From contig NZ_CCAS010000040.1 in NCBI RefSeq assembly GCF_000612625.1, forward strand, positions 1-38,283: a stretch of 38,283 nucleotides of DNA, given 5' to 3'. Below the pieces are notes generated by a model. It searched no databases. It saw nothing but the letters and a program-made list of their open reading frames with translations, and was not told where the DNA came from. Position 1 is the stretch's first letter. Each line of letters begins with the position of its first letter. The stretch is from Neobacillus jeddahensis (GTDB lineage: Bacteria; Bacillota; Bacilli; Bacillales; Cytobacillaceae). Made by a program: the position numbers and the translations under genes. Shown one piece after another: positions 38,280 through 38,283 of this stretch.

Positions 38280-38283
38280 AAAA

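Larger units (their letters stand above)
37783..38283. other. Terminal gap, 501 bp
   Basis: It contains a 31-codon ORF with a perfect ribosome binding site (37869-37964), an inverted repeat (38186-38248) and paired AT-rich palindromes at the end. A 104-codon minus-strand ORF overlapping the small one is not convincingly coding. Confidence 0.5.

Noticed and set aside
1..38283. CRISPR array, prophage, rRNA or complete transposase
   Set aside because: No regularly spaced direct repeats, no phage structural or integrase genes and no transposase-like protein were found.

Overview
The window reads as chromosome of a low-GC Gram-positive spore-former of the Bacillaceae (Bacillus/Neobacillus-like; the genus is inferred). 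The grounds are strong AGGAGG ribosome binding sites, frequent TTG/GTG starts, U-tailed intrinsic terminators, and proteins with clear Bacillus relatives: frataxin-like Fra, YdeI, YuiD, DUF4317, an S66 carboxypeptidase and a CD3324-type protein. I saw no rRNA, tRNA, CRISPR array, prophage or complete insertion sequence.

Layout. 1-3100: a dispersed palindromic repeat next to a methyltransferase that has lost its N-terminus, a small membrane protein, an EamA transporter with an attenuator-like leader, and a 185-bp MITE-like element. 3111-4984: an MFS pump and its probable ArsR/DUF2087 repressor, with a shared palindrome before both genes. 5270-9170: Fra with a Fur-like box, a YdeI protein ending in a CDGSH iron-sulfur motif, a DUF4317 protein and a CynX/NimT-type transporter. 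9214-13342: an FAD monooxygenase, GTP cyclohydrolase II, RibD and a HAD nucleotidase on the minus strand, divergent from an HxlR-type regulator. A consensus sigma-A promoter (TTGACA-N17-TATAAT) followed by a YodB-like palindrome drives the monooxygenase. 13682-17445: M15 peptidase, YuiD, FixH/YtkA lipoprotein, aldo/keto reductase and RMD1-type protein.

18034-22596 is the most interesting block: a second-type MurB, a DUF1450 protein, a pirin, a SufR-like Cys-rich regulator, Mn-type superoxide dismutase and an FMN reductase. The 18-bp palindrome TTATAC-N6-GTATAA occurs three times, before murB, before the regulator and before sodA, and I noticed it nowhere else in the window. This suggests one redox or Fe-S-responsive regulon controlled by the regulator encoded in its middle.

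22811-30595: S66 carboxypeptidase, EamA transporter, DHA2 drug pump with divergent TetR regulator, HAD hydrolase, dicarboxylate/glutamate symporter and uracil-DNA glycosylase. 30792-36519: a complete route from 5-keto-4-deoxyuronate to pyruvate and glyceraldehyde-3-phosphate (kduI, kduD, kdgT, kdgK, kdgA) with an IclR-type KdgR. Matching 15-bp KdgR-like boxes lie before kduI and between kdgR and kdgA, and a cre-like site covers the kduI promoter. A relic of a second aldo/keto reductase follows kdgA. 36727-38283: a FusB-type EF-G-binding protein, a CD3324-type HTH protein, a small ORF with a perfect ribosome binding site, and a structured inverted repeat at the window end.
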